From: Aptenodytes patagonicus
Lineage: Eukaryota > Chordata > Aves > Sphenisciformes > Spheniscidae
Length of the DNA stretch: 64,000 bases
Assembly (NCBI RefSeq): GCF_965638725.1
Contig: NC_134952.1
Location: 17,053,028 to 17,117,027, forward strand
Reading direction: 5' to 3'
The translations under genes and the position numbers were made by a program. Position 1 is the first letter of the stretch; each line of letters opens with the position of its first letter. Shown piece by piece: positions 38,701-53,700 of this stretch. A model generated the notes under the pieces. The model worked only from the letters and a program-made list of their open reading frames with translations, did not search any database and was not told the origin of the DNA.

Positions 38701-41700
38701 CTGGATGCTTGAAGTCTTATTTCCTGCAGGCCTGATCACTTCAGAAGCAGGCAGGGGTCTGAGCCCCCTATACACAGCCTCTGGTTTCAGAAAATGCCTT
38801 CTATTCCTAGCAAACATTTTCAGACTGCCAGATTTTTAAACTGCCCAAACTAAGCCATTTTTTCTAGGTGAAAATCATGGTGTTTTGTAGACAGTCATGC
38901 AAAAATACTAATAGTAATTACATTAGGTTCATTGCACCAGATTTAATATCAAATATGCATATAAAGAATTTGAAAGACATTTCAAAATAGCTTGAATACA
39001 ATACAACTAACTAGGAGAGCATGGATTTTTTTTTTTTTTTTTTAGTTTGAACCAAAAAATATAGAGCATGCTAGTAGATCCATGTTTCTGCCTTTTTATT
39101 TTTTAAGGATTGTTCTTTCAAGCAGACAATTAGCAATACATTTTTGATCTGTAGTATCCTGGGGGTATAAAGCATTACATTCATACTTTCAAATATTAAA
39201 CCTTGGCCAAACAATAGAATAATAAGGAGAGATATCCACCATGAGGCAGGATGAGGCGGGAACAAGAGAATTCTGCTTGAGGAAGCCAAGGGAAAACAAG
39301 TGATACGTAAGCATCCCAGTTTATTAATTAACAGTTTACAAGCCTGTCAAGAAACGTACCTTTTGAACGAGACTAGAAAGGTCTATTTTAAGGACATCGT
39401 TGACCTTGGCAAGCTGTGAGCTCACGCCTGGCAACTAGGAAGCAAAAAGCATTCTTGAGTCACATCAAAGTAGTAGTCTTGCTAATTTACTAAATATTTC
39501 AAAGATAGGAGGGAGGGTAAAGAAACTAGAAAGACAATTTGTAGTAGAATCTTTCTAGAACACTCCTGAAACCCTTGCTGTACAAAAGTTAAGTTTAACC
39601 TCAGTATTTTTGGGAGGGCAGATTATTTCACTGCCCAGAGCAGCACTTTAATGTAGCTGCTTGACACACACTTTATCCTCTTCTACACAGAAGATGAAAG
39701 CAGTGACTGGAATTACCCAGAAACACAGAGTAAAAGAAGGTCACTTATCTCACAAGTGACAGCACACACCGAGCCATTAAGTTGTAGAGATACTACTGGG
39801 CTTATTCAAGGCAGTCACACTGTGAGAGTCTGAAAAATATTCTCTTACCCCACTAAAATTGGCATTGATGTTCAGTTGATTTAATGAATTCCTGATGATA
39901 TTGCAAGTTGAGGCAGCCTGAGCCGCAGAGCATGCAGAATCATTGAGGGTGTTGCTTAGGTGCATTTTAACGTCCGTCAAGTTTGCATGAAGCCTCTCTG
40001 TTCCCTCCTGCAAAACCTCTACAGAGACGCTCACATTTTCCAGTGCTTCCTTCGTGTCTCTGATGGCTGCAAGGATGTAGAGTTTTTTAAAAAAAACTTT
40101 AGTTAGAAACCAGTCCATAGATACAGATATGAAGAGAAAGTGCACATGCGTAAATGCTATGATATTCTTAACAATACTGATTTAAATAACCCTGCTTCCA
40201 TCCCAGAAAAACCCTCTAGCACAGAATACATATTTATTGCACATAAAAATACATCACTTATGTTTTCCTACAAATGAATGAATGTGCTCAGGCTACTTTT
40301 ACTGAGATTCTATCCACTTCCCAGCTTACTCTCTCCTACCTTTTCCCTACCTCTCCTTATCCAGTCTTTTCAGTAAAGAACTTTAACACTTGGTCATTAG
40401 AAATTAAAAGAAAGTCCATATCCACAAAACAGTATTTTCAGTATTTTGGTTATAATCTAACTCACGAATTATGTAGCTGCAAGATGAAAGGGAAAGAGAT
40501 CACGTTGCATCAGCAAGCATTAATGAGTGTTCAACACTGTCTGGCTTTAGATTTCATCCCAATCACACCAAACCAAAAACACAACCACTGAACAGGTCTT
40601 TAGTAGACAAAAACACACACAAACACAACTAAAAATACACAAGTTACAAAAATAAAGTGCACTTCACACAACACAAGGTTTTATTGTATCTTTTACCTTT
40701 GATAGCCCTTTCCACTTTGACTTCAAGACAAATAAGAGAAATAAAGCAAAAAAGGAGAATGATGACGAGTGAATGAGAAAGAATTCATGGGTAAAAAAAT
40801 ACCAAAGTGACTCAAGTTCACGGATGCCTTTCCCTTTGCTCTATAAGCTGTATCTGATTCCTGAAAAAAACCCTTAAATAGAAAAAATAATAAAAGAGTA
40901 TTTTCTTTAAAGGGAGACAGAACTAAGCACGAGCAATGCTAAACTCAAAGATACAATGAAGAAATGATGTTTAGCACTCTCGTAATAGGCTTAGCAGTGT
41001 ATAGGACTGGACCATTGTATGTTCATTCCCTGACCTGTCGAAGACTAATGCTAAGACCTATGGACAGCTCTTAAAGCACAGTCTTCCTAGTCTCCCTTAT
41101 ATTCAATGGAAAGGGACAACCACCTGGAGTAGGGAATTCGGATTTCATCTCTCTTCAATGACTGCTGAAACTAGGTATCAACAATGGCACATAAATCTTG
41201 ATTTAGTTTTTAAATATATTTATAAACCTTAAAATACCTGAAATCCTCAGTATAAAAGAAACAGCAAAGCCTGTAGAAAAATGGTAAGTTGAATCATGGT
41301 ACTGCATAAAGCCATCCCATGCTGTGCACTAGAAAGATGATGCCTGTCTTACCATGGCAACAGAACATTAATACAATATGTACATCTTTACCTCCTGCCA
41401 TTGTCAGAGCTGCATCAAGCGCGGGACGCACTTCTTTTCCCAGCTGTTCTTGAACTCTACTTCCAAGCAAAGGTCCAACATCTGTAGTATGGAGAGATAA
41501 AAAACCCATTACATACTAGTTCAATTTAAACTACCTCTTATCATAGGTGCTGTCAGACTCTTACTTAACAAAGTATACATATATGATTAAAATTTCTGTA
41601 AGGCCTGACAGTCAGCACTTAGTGACTGAAGATACAGGCAGGAACACAGTTCTCCTTTAGGTAGCTATAGGCCTATAAATGAAAGTAGTAAATCAAAATA

Positions 41701-44700
41701 TGGCAGAGAATATTCACTAGCACTTGACCATATAGGTGAAGACACATAACATTTCAACAAATTCCAAAATATGTATTTCATTGCATTTACTACGTGTTTG
41801 GAAAGAGATTTTTTTCCCACAATCTGTCTTAAAGAGGTCTGACATCTGGACAGGAATTTTGTGGCACGCTCTTTCACTACATGCTATGTTTTCATAGTGC
41901 AAGAGAAACAAGAAAATGAATTCTTTTCCATTCTCCTGTTCCTCGTGTATCCAGCAATGTCAAGGTCACCCACAACCCAGACCTGCCAGCCATCTCCGCT
42001 GAAATCCCTTAAGCATGTTAAGCACATGTCTGCCAGTCCCTGCCCCCTCACGCAGTGCATTCAGCACTGATGCTCACAGTGCAGGCTTCATGCTTGCTCA
42101 CAGCGCTGGCTTCATGCTCACCCACAGTGCTGGCTGCATGCTCACCCACTGCTATCCCCACCTCCAAAGCCTCCTGTCTCACTGCCCACAAACAGAAATG
42201 AAGCTTAGTTCAGCAAGAAGACAGAAAATGCGAAGCAGAGTCTGGTGAAGCATCTTAATGTAACATATCCTTTAGGTAGTCGCTGGGTGCCTTCCATTTT
42301 CAGACCACTGTAAACAGCTTTTTGAGTTTTTTGCTCTTGATGAGATGGGAATACTGCACGGTACAGAAGCATCCATTACTGTCAGCACTGTCATGTCTGG
42401 CTTGGGATGAGAATTTTTACCAAGCAGAAAACACTTTTCAGCACTTCCTTAGGGTGGGCAAACTGAACTCATCTACATTTCTCTCGAGGTTTATGCTACT
42501 GTTGATTCCCTTAGAAATCCTTTTGTCCCCAGGTGTCACACACTTAATTCTGGTATTTCAAGAAAATAAAAGCTATCTTTATTTATTGATGAGCACTCTC
42601 ATCACAGATCCAGCTAGGCTCCTGTTAACTAACATATTAAATTGGCATTGAGAACAAATAAATATTTAATTTGAAATTTTGTTTGGAGTGCCTGGGAAGC
42701 TACAAGCTAGTACTTGAAATGCAGATGTCAATTTTTTATCATCATTATTATAGACTTAAAGATGACACACATTTTTTTAGACCAGAGTGTTCCGGCCTAG
42801 AATTAAGTAGGAAGACTACTACTACTACTACTTTCACAACCACATGCCATGTGCTTTAGTAGCCTCATATAGACAAGACACATTGACGCCAAGGTATGCC
42901 AAGCTGGCTGCATTGAAAACTACTTTTAAAATACGTTTTAAACCTAGACAGAAGCATAGATTCTGGGCATGATAAGTCAATTCATGGTAAGTGGCATGCT
43001 GCCACAGTTGCATAGTTCGATCCCAGCAACAGTCCTGTTTGAAATAGGTTTTGGTATTTCTGTATTTCACTTCACTCTGAAATGCAGACCTGCACATATT
43101 TATTAACACTTGCTAACAGTGCATCTTGAATTTTAATCTGCACTGAATATGGTCAGCCCTTTCTATTATTATGAGTTTTAGAAAGTGATGCTTAAATTAA
43201 AAAAAAGGTGCTTTAAAAGGTGACGCCTTGTACTGTAACTGTGCTGAAGGGGAAAGTGCAGCAGTTGTATTTCAAGTTTTATCTCCTGCTCTTCAACTGC
43301 TCATTCTGAAATGGCAAATAAGTTAAGCAGCTTTAGAAAGAAGATAAGCTTATACCTCAACTTCTAGCTGAGTAGAGGACAAAGGTATAACAACAAAAAT
43401 AAACAAATACAGAGATCTCTCACACACTAGAACCATCGAAACAGCTAGTAGCTCTGTTCCTTGACATTTGGCTCCACAGTTAAAAACTGAGGAGTAATAT
43501 TCTAAAACACCATTAAGTATTAGTGGTTACTGAACTACAAAAAGGAAAATAAAGTATTAGCCTGACTTATTGTATAAGCAATTTAATAAAAGACTTTTAT
43601 TTCAGGAAATAATATGCATTACACCAGCTCTGAGACATTTTATGTGAAAAGAATTTTAGGTTTTAGTCTCATTTACTACTGAGAACAGCACTTCTGCTTG
43701 AAAAACCATATTCTCATAAACAAAATTTCACTTCGCATTATGAGCTATTTACATCATCTTACTGAAGTCTTTAAATACACATCGCTAACCCCCTTTAAAT
43801 CAAAATACTTACTGTTTAGGTCAGAGAGTGCTTTATCTTTAGTTGTGTTGTACTGGCTCACCAAATAGTCAATTTGCTGAAAAGAAGATGATAAAAAACT
43901 TACTAAAATAATTGGAAAAAAGTAATGCTTTTAAATAATGAGTCAAACTGCCACTTTGAAACAATCAAAATATTTCTGCAAACCCCCAAAATCCTGGTTC
44001 TCTACTGTTTTCAGTTAACTAAGTATTTTAAAACCTTGCTTGGCAGAACTGCATGTAATAAAAGACGTGTTTAATTGGAAAATCTACTTAATTGGAACAT
44101 CTCTGGGGTAAATGATTCCTCTTAAAAGTGTTAAGTAGCAGGAACTGTGGCCTTATGAAGGCTTTAGGTCAATCAGGCCAATAAGGTTTTGCATGTCTTC
44201 ACCTCTGTTATTTGATTTTTCTAGTGGCTTTAGTTTCTCCTTCACAGAGAGACATGTGGCAAGTTGATGGGGTGGTAATTTTGAAGCAATTCACCAACCA
44301 GACTGGCTTGTATTTGGTCAGCCTCTCAGAGCTTTTCTTGGAGAAAGTAGCTGGCTGCTCTGTCTTAATGCAAATGGTTTTCCTTACCCCCAGGTGGATT
44401 TGGCTCAGTCACAACTTGGGCTCTACCAAGACACCATAACAATATGAAACAGCAACTTAGTTATCACCAGATCCTGGGTTTGGACAAAAGGCTGTCAAAG
44501 AACCATCCCAAGTGGAAATCTCGCTGTACTAATTTTGAAAAGACAATAAAAAAAACCTTCGATGATTTCTGCATGTTTAAAATAATGCATTACGATTCCT
44601 ACCCCAATTGAGTTAAAGTAATGTAAAGGTTAACACACTTGACAAATGGGGTTCCAATTTTAAACGTGACTCAAACGTGTACCAAAGTTTATCTGGCTTG

Positions 44701-47700
44701 CAGTCTCAAACCTTCCATGGAGTAAATAAAAAAAAAAACAACAAAAAACAACCAGACAAAAAACTACCCTCAAACCAACCTACCGATCATACAGCAGTGG
44801 ATATAATTAAATGACAAAGTATGAGGCAGACCTCCTTTTTCTAAAAAAGGAGAAAAAAAAATTGAGAGTTTCTTACTAAGAAGGCTGTAGGAATATTTTT
44901 GTTTGCTTGTTTGTTTTGTCTTCCTAGGCTAACCTGAGGACTGAAATATTGCAGGGCTGCAGATTTTGCATTGTCTCCAGCGTCACAGACAAAAGGCGAT
45001 TCTGTGTAACTAACAGTGTTATCACTCAATACTCATAGTCTGCAAATCTTCTGACACGAGCTCTTAACGTGACTTCTTTTTACAAATCCTTTTATATGCT
45101 GTACACCTCATACTGATGAGTCAAGGACATCAGTTAGGATTTCAGAGCTTTATAGCCAATTAGTTGGATTCTACAACTTTTTCAAGAACCTGAAGCCCTT
45201 CTCCTATCCTTAAGAAATTCTTACAAATGTGTGTATATGTGATATCCATGTACCTTGTCTGTCAAAATGACTTAGAAGATATATCTGATGACTGCATCAT
45301 TAAGTGCCATCAAGTCTAAAAAAGAAAAATTCATAATCCTGCACAGAAACTGAAAACCTACTGCCTAACTGAGACTTTGAGGAACCCCCCGGCACAAATG
45401 TTCAAGTACTGAATTTAAAAGTGTCAGGAAGTCAGGCATCTTTATTAGCTTTTTAGCTAGCGTCTATTTTTTGTCTTTATTAAGATAGCTACTTCTACAT
45501 AACAGATTTTCCACTCAGACGTTTCCCGTTGTTGGCACTCAGCATGCTGTGAAGGGGAGTCTAGTGGTTTCTGATGCAACTGGACTACATCTTTCTGTGC
45601 CCTGAGTCAGCTCCAGACTGACAAAAGGCACTCTGTTTCAAGAGAGACTGTTGGTATCACCTCTGCTTCCTGCCATATACCTCCATCACCAAATCATCAC
45701 AACACCATGCGCAAACGAGTAATTGTATAGTGAACAACTCCAGATATGGAGACATTTAATGGCATCCCCGAGGTGTCTCCTGTTCTCATACAGTCCTGTG
45801 AGCAGAAAAACAGCTCACAGGTCATGGGAGCCCAGAGTTACTGTGACTGGGATGCTACCACACTTGTGGATCCCAGATAATTGTGTGAATTCCACCTATT
45901 TCTAATTTATGGGTCACGTGCAAGTAAAACAGATTAATTTAACTAAATTTAATTAATTAAAATTAATGAAAGCCAAGATAACAGGACCATTGGACTTTTT
46001 TTCTTCCTAATCCATAAAGAATTGAAATTTGTACATGGGAAAGTTTACAAGTCTTCCTTACTAGCATTTCTTTTTTTTCTTTCAATGCAAAAAAGGTATG
46101 CAGAGGACTGCTTTTGGGACTTTAAGGAAAGTTTGAAAGTAGAAAGGAGAGAATCCTTCCTGTTCGGTATGGTACAGTATGACACTGGTTTAAAGAAAAA
46201 ACAGTCAAAAATACTTCTGGAAAAGAAGTTATCGTAGCTCACTCCCAGAGCACATACAAGTACGTTCAAAATACAAGGAAACAGGAAAGAGCAACAAGGA
46301 ATTCAAGTTTTCATGCAATATCTCTTTTTTTATATGTATTCCTTTTAAAACCGTATTTTTTCCAAATTATTTGCCCTCTGCTAGCTACCTACACTAGTTC
46401 AGTAGGAGGAAAAGGGCCTACAAGCATCATTGTAGCATACTCCAGGAGTACAGCTCAAAAGTTGCTCAAAGAATGCTGATCCATCACAATCACTCCCAAA
46501 CATTTACTGCTATATGAAAATGTCTTACCTTGCATCATTTATTCTACTTCATGAGACTGACACACAAAGAATAAACAAATACTGCAGGTGTGATTTATAC
46601 CAAATAGAAAGAAACAATTATTTTCTCCAATACTTCTTACTTGCACCTCTTCCCTCCCACCCCCGTTCCCCATAAACAAAAAATTCTTTACCGCTGGAGT
46701 GTCGTTAAGGAAAATTTTCAGATCTTTAAAATTACTGTTAAGCAGTTTCTTTGCTCCTCGGACTTGGTTAGTTAAATGCTGGTTGGCAGCATATGCACAG
46801 AGCACTCCAACGCTACAAAAAAAATACAGATAATAGGTATTTCTTTATTACTGTAAATGCCCATTCTGACATACAGAATCACAAAATTACAGCAAAAAAA
46901 GTCAACGTTATCAAAACAAAGGTCTCCAGAAATTTACACACTCTCTTTTTCTTACTACAAGTTTTCACATGTACCATGAGGCAGAGTAGAGGAATTAGCC
47001 ATAAGGTCCAATATTGTACTACTAATTCAAAAAAAGAAGGGAAAAAGCAATGTTAACCCAAAGTCTTCAGAAGTTATTAATGTACAGCTACCTATCCGTT
47101 TGCATCGATACTGTCAGAAAATGTCTATAGCCTAGGTAAATTCTATGAGACTTACAAACGTTAAGCTCTTTTACAAGTATCATTAACCTTGACGCAGCTA
47201 CAAGCAAGTACTCATAAAATAACTGTAAAAAGAAATATTTTACGTTTGAAAACTTCGGCAACATTTACTCGTAACGGCCCAATTTATTTACATAATTGCA
47301 CAGATCTTTTAAAAGCACAAGAACAGTCCCTATTAACGCTAAAATAATATATAAGCATTTCCTGATAGTAAGACAGAAGGTGGAAAGTGAGCTAGACTTC
47401 CAGTCAGCACTACTGCTGATTATTTTCTATTTGATCATTCCCCATTGTAAAATTCTAATCACAGCATGGCAGATCTGCACAAACAGTAAGTAAAAAGGCA
47501 ATTACAAGTCCCATGAGAGGCTTCAAAAGCTCTCTTTAGGATCCTTAGTTTTTTGTTTAGTTTAGGTGTAAAATAGACTTAAACAGAAGGATGACTTTTT
47601 GTTTTTAAACATCTCACATTCACAACAGCTAACCTTTCAGACAAGCACCAGTAAAATCATGAGTAACCACCAGAATGGTAATAGCCTCAAAAGCAGGCTG

Positions 47701-50700
47701 ACTACAAACCCACCTGATGGGACTAACTTTCCACAGACGTAACTGGTAGCACAGATCCACTCAACACAGGCAGGACACATCCCCAAAGGGCAAACACTGT
47801 CTAGAGGCTGCAGTCAGGTGCATTACAGGGAATTCCTGGATGGCACATTTGTTCAGTCTCTTATTTTGCATTGTAGTACAACAAATCAATAGTAGAGAGG
47901 CAGCACCCTGAAAGGCCATTATGGACATCCAAATGACAGGAGAAGGGAGTCACTAACACAAATGGTACTGTATTCCTCCCAGACTGTCAAACTTCCTGAG
48001 TTGGGGTGTCAAGAAGACCTAAATACTAATATTCTTAAATAAGACTTAGAGAAAACCCATACCAGGCTCCCTACTGGGCAAAATATATATAGTAAGTATA
48101 ATTCTTGCTCCAAAGAATGTATGTTCAAAGGAAGCCATAATACAGCCACATAAATGAGAAATGAGATGGTGGGAAGCAAATGGGTACCTAGAATAATATG
48201 ATTTGCATATCCTGGCAAGCATATCCTGGCAAGACAGGAGCAAACACCCTGATGATGCTCGTCTCCTCTTATCAGTGATCCAAAACCAAACCTTCATCTT
48301 TATTTTGTCTTTCCCAAACAAGGTAAAGGCTTGTTCTCCCGGTAAAACTGGTCTCAAGTACAAGAATTTTTGCTGCTCTGACGAATACTCTCAGTAGGAA
48401 AATTCTGATTTCAGAGCATGATACGGGGAGAGATGGCAAGACTATATGCCACAGGTGCTGGTCTATTAGGATTGCTTCACTAACATTTTTCTTAATATCC
48501 AAAAAAATTCAGAACAGGATGACAGAGTTTGACATAAAGATGTTGCTTCTCTACCCACAATTTCACAGCTGTGTCTTCAAAACTGGCTATTAACTACCTT
48601 CCTAGAAGTCACTAATGAACAAAGGGACACCAACATTTATCTTACTACTTTAACTAACAGCAAACGCCATAGTTTTATTTCCACTATGACCAACACTCAA
48701 GCAGCCATTACCAATCAGCTACCACCCATGGAATGAGAACTCAGAATGCATAAAACGCCAAGAAACTGAGTAACTTTCAACATAAGGAGAAGTAAGCAGT
48801 TTCATTTTGGACACCTGCAATGTATTATTTCTTTTCACTCTACAGTGATGGCAATTGTTTTTAAAACTTTTTTTTTTTTTTAAATCAGAAGACAAACTAT
48901 CTCAAGCTACCAGGAAAAGTAAACATTTGTATATCACACTGAGGTTCGGAGTTTATAACATCATCCTTGTTCTTTGGACAGCCAGTGGTTTTATGTCCTT
49001 TCAACGTTATGCTCACAGAGCAGAAAGGTCAATTGGAAGCTAACAAAACAGTACTTTGTAAGAGTTGAGCACAATAATTTTTCTCTTCAGTCTCCTAAAT
49101 GGAAGGAGTGGGAGGAACCAAGATAGCGGAGATGCTTTAAGCAGAAAAGGCACTTGGAACAATTGTGACTACATTCCGAATGTAACTAAACAAATACACA
49201 GCATGAGAGAGGAAAAATCTATTTACTATATAACTGAGCCTTGAGTCAACATTCAATAAGCAGCTACAAGGAGAGAGGCATAAAGCAGGGAAAAAAAGGA
49301 CAAGCCTTTTCTGTAACAGATTAGAGAACTGTTTAAACAGTCTCTTCGGGAATCAGATATTCCACACACAATTTCTTGTCAGGTTTCACAGACCGATATA
49401 AATGTTACTAATCCAGTTGCAGGGGAAGACCCAAGCTTTTCCTTCAGCTGTGCTTGAAAAAAATTTCAAGTCACACAGAAACCCTGAACAGACTTACATA
49501 CTAGGGAAATGCCACCTTCCTCACTACTGGCTAATGAATTTAAGAAAAGAATGGGCTAGAGCTTTCTGTACCAACTTTTTCACCAATTCTTTCAGATAAT
49601 GTCGATTCCCAGGTTCTGAACAACAAGCATTACCAATCTCGCAAAGCCAAGAGGCCTTCTATGAAGCCTGCATGAGGTACTTGCCAAGATAACAAGTACC
49701 ATTCCCTTCCTTCAGACTTGGCTTTCCCTAGCTTCATACACAATAACGTAAGTTCTTTCTTGAAGTTGTGGATAACACAAGCTCTCTTGGAAGGACAGAA
49801 ACCTGACTATGTATTTTTGCATCTAATAGCCAGGACACTTTCTATCACCAATATTATATTTGGTATTGCAATGTACGCTTTCCTAAAAATCAAATGTCCC
49901 TTCCTTGTCTTTATGATGTAGAGGAATTAATGAAATTACATTTCTTTCCCAGAGAAAGTGTGTGTTTGCCTAAGCTTGCAGATGACTAGGAAATAAAACA
50001 AAATAGCAGCTCTCTGTCGCTAAACTCTCAGTTAACCTTTGAAGAAAAGCACATAATTGTTTTAATGATAAATTTGGAATATCAAACCTACTCAGCTACT
50101 TATTTGACAGATTATTTCTACATCCTGTGCTCTTTAGCAATAGAATCCTACTTTGTATGACAACATTCTTGTATAAAACCTGTTGTAAGGGACGAGGCCC
50201 ACGTGTCTGTGCTGTAAGCACAGACAATGCCCCAGGGAAAGCTCCAGAAGCCAGCCACGGGCAGGGGCCCGGTGTCACTCTCCTTCACTGACTAATGTCT
50301 CAGCCACTCCTGGAGCTGGGGTGAGAGAAGACTCTAGAAACCTTGGGCTGGGGCCAATAAATAGGGGCGCACGTGAGCCCCCGGGGGCACTCTCTCTCTC
50401 CGCACCGACCCCCCCCCCCCTGTTGGCAGGTCCGACGCTGGATCCAGGACTGGTGATTTCTTTGTCTCTCTCTCTCTCTACTTCTTTCCTGCTGCTCAGC
50501 TCTCTCTCTTTTTCCTTCTCCTTCTTGCTCTCCGTTTTGGTGTTGTTAAGTAATACAAGGCCTACCTCAACTCACCACAAAGCCGCTTAGCTTGTGATAT
50601 ATATCAAGACATAGAGGGTTGATGCTTATAGAAGTGTTTGTGCCATTAAATTTGGAGTTTGTTTTTTGGACCTGAGTGCTATTTCACCTTAATCCACACC

Positions 50701-53700
50701 GAGGGGATTTGCGGATCTTAGTCACTCTCCCCTTCCCGCAGGTGGGGCGTGACACCTGTGAATTACCAAAACCACTACATGTATTTCTGACTCAATCTAC
50801 CAAAGAAATATATCAAACACAAAATGCATCTACTGGAAATGACACACTTAAGGCCTATTCATTTTAATGTAAACAACTGTGTATGTAATCCCAAGACTTT
50901 TGACTTGCTTCTTATACCTCTCCTTGAGGAAAGCATACTTCCCATGTATGCCTCACCTTCAGAGAGCACATCTAGGTAGAACTTTTTTTTTAATTAAAAA
51001 AAAAAAAATCTGTCATCTTTGTGTTTCCTTTACATATTATCCCAGTAAACTTAGTATTAAAACCTCATCCTAATTACCAGAACACTGTATCAGTGGAAAA
51101 GTGAGACGAAATAATGTTCCTCATGAGTAAAATCTACTAGCTGAAATCTTCTGAAATCTACATTACCAGCATATATATGTCAGTGTGAACTTGTATGCTG
51201 ACACATCGAAAAGCCATCCCCATGTTACTGAGTTTTCAAGAGTTGTTGCCTATATACACACAATCTACTGCAAGCTCCGTGTTCGGCATCTTTCCCCTAC
51301 TAATAGTCTCTACCATGCAGTTGACTTGTCTTTCCCAGCCAAGGAAAGATAGCTTGGACCTGTCTTTCCATGCCAAGGACTGGAAAGAAAAAAAAAAAAA
51401 AAGAAAAAAAGAAAAAAAAATCAGAAAAGGCTCATGTTTCCTGCTCTTCAAAGTTCTGGTCCATTGACTGAGAGGATCCCAGAACAGCTGGCATTGCAAG
51501 AGAGATGGAGAGAAGATGCAGAACACACACTTAGATGGTACATCCTGAAGAAGTCCATCCCCTAGAAATCCTTCCTGTTCCCTCCAGCAGCTGTCTGCAC
51601 GTACGTTCCACTGGAGGGCCTTTAAAGCAAAGCTCCACTGGCAGAGATGTGGGTTCAGGGTACTCTGATGGATGCGTGCCTTGTTAAATGCATCTTCTGA
51701 AGTGGCACAGCACTTGGTGAAGGAGTCTACAGTGTTCCAGTCACCTGGCAGGGGTTTGGGAGACATACTCCCAAAGGAGGCCCCCAGTGCTGCGTGAACT
51801 TTAAACTATACCTGAACAATGAAAGGACCCACCTTAGCGATTTCATGGCACGTCTTGATATAACCCTGTATTAGTGGAGATCATTCAAGTTTTTGTTCTT
51901 TTGGCTCTGTCTGCAAGTAGCCATAAGCATTTTACTTGCACAGGACTAAACTATTTTGATTATTGTCACAGCTTATGTATGCAGCTGTGGCACAGTCCTT
52001 GACATGTGTGGGTTTGGGAAGAACAACTACAGGTAAATCCTCCACCTAGGCTGAAATTGCGTGGTAACTTGGGGGAAAAGCAGAGAATAAATCCACAAGG
52101 AGACTTAGTCTGAGCACAGTATAAGAAATAGAGAAACAGTTGTAAGTAAATCTCAGGCTTTCTCCAGTTTTTTTTGTTGGGGTAATGGCTACCAACAAGA
52201 CTGTCCTTTTGTGTTTCAGTGTATCAGTAAGCAAGCTGACATGGGCTTAAATAAATCCAGGTATAGCATCTTCTTTTCCCTTGTGAAAGACGATCCAGGA
52301 CAGGCAGCAGAATCCTGCTTTGTACGGAGGTGTACTGGAGAACTAAGCACTCGGGCAGGCAGGGGTCAGTAATATTAGCCCTGTAAAGTCCTATCTTGCC
52401 TTGCACAGCACTCTCAGCATTAAAGACTTAGCCAAGGAGTTGTGTGAGATTATCTCCACCTGTGGAAACCTGCAGACAGAGCTCAGGCCGACCCCTCCCT
52501 TAGGGTAAGCATCTGATACTCCTGATGTCTTATACAAAAGGAAAAAAAAAAAAAGGGATGAGTTAAAGAGGCAGTTTCCCTAGTTCTGGAAAGCATGTTA
52601 CTAGGGATCACTTATCTCCCAGTCATGACCTGGGAAGAAGCATTTGCCAATGTTGGGTATGCTTAATACCACAAGTATACCTGGCAACAAATGCACAAGT
52701 TAAAGAGACCAACAAGGGGGACAATCTTTTAATTTCTCTGCTGACAGGCAACATTCCTCAGCCATTATAACCAGAATGTAGTGCCCTGCAACACAGTATC
52801 CTGCAACATGGTGTAAATATCTTTACATAGCTGGCAATCTCTGTGAGCTACCTTCAGTTTCGGCATGCTGAGAGGTAATTTAATAACTTACTTTCTTTGA
52901 GGCACCACTGTACTATGAAGAACTTTAGTTCTGTCATCATGGCAGGGATGCACCTATCACCTACAATACCATTCGGCTTTCTGGTCTTCAGAATACTTAA
53001 GTGTCATGTTTGTTAGTAATACCTGGGAGAAAAGAGCACGTTCCCATACCTGGTATCAGCGTGGTCTACATTTGAGCATAGGGAAGGTCTCAATTTGTCA
53101 TGACAAACAGTAGTAAAAAGAAAGAAAATTCTAGATTACAGTGAAGTGACAAAGTCCCACCTGCCTGAACAGTCACACAGTATAGATCAAAAGACTTGAT
53201 TTTTTTTTTTTTAATATAAATACAAAATAAGGATTGTAGGCAGGTGAAAATATGAAGAAGTTGAAGGAAAATAAAAAACCTGAAAGCAAACAATGTATTT
53301 TGAAAGCATCTACAGGGAAAAGAAAAGTCTGCATTGTAGTTCCTCATCACCCGTTACACACCCAGCACAGAACAGGAGTACGCTCCTAACACTAATAGCG
53401 CAAAAATGTCTCCAAACTCCAGGCTTTTACAGTGAGTGCATGCATGGTTTAAACAACTCGGTGCCATTATTTTGAACTAATAAGAAAATCTGGAGGACAG
53501 CAAATACTGAAGGAGGTCACACAATTGCTTTTCTCACCACTACTACACTATCAAGAACAAAGCGGTATGTTGTACCTCAAGTTCTCTATGGGATGGTAAT
53601 TGAACATCAGGACACAGTATCTTATGTTTGTAAGTTTAATGTAACATTCTGCAATTGCCATTTTGAGACTGGCAAAAACTTCATTTGCCAAATTCAAGCT

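Noticed and set aside
51384-51420. A-rich run as the tail of a processed pseudogene
   Set aside because: No retrocopy-like coding sequence or target duplication could be seen upstream of it.
51236-51766. 176-codon open frame, minus strand
   Set aside because: It runs through an A-rich tract that gives a poly-Phe stretch; no similarity to a known protein.
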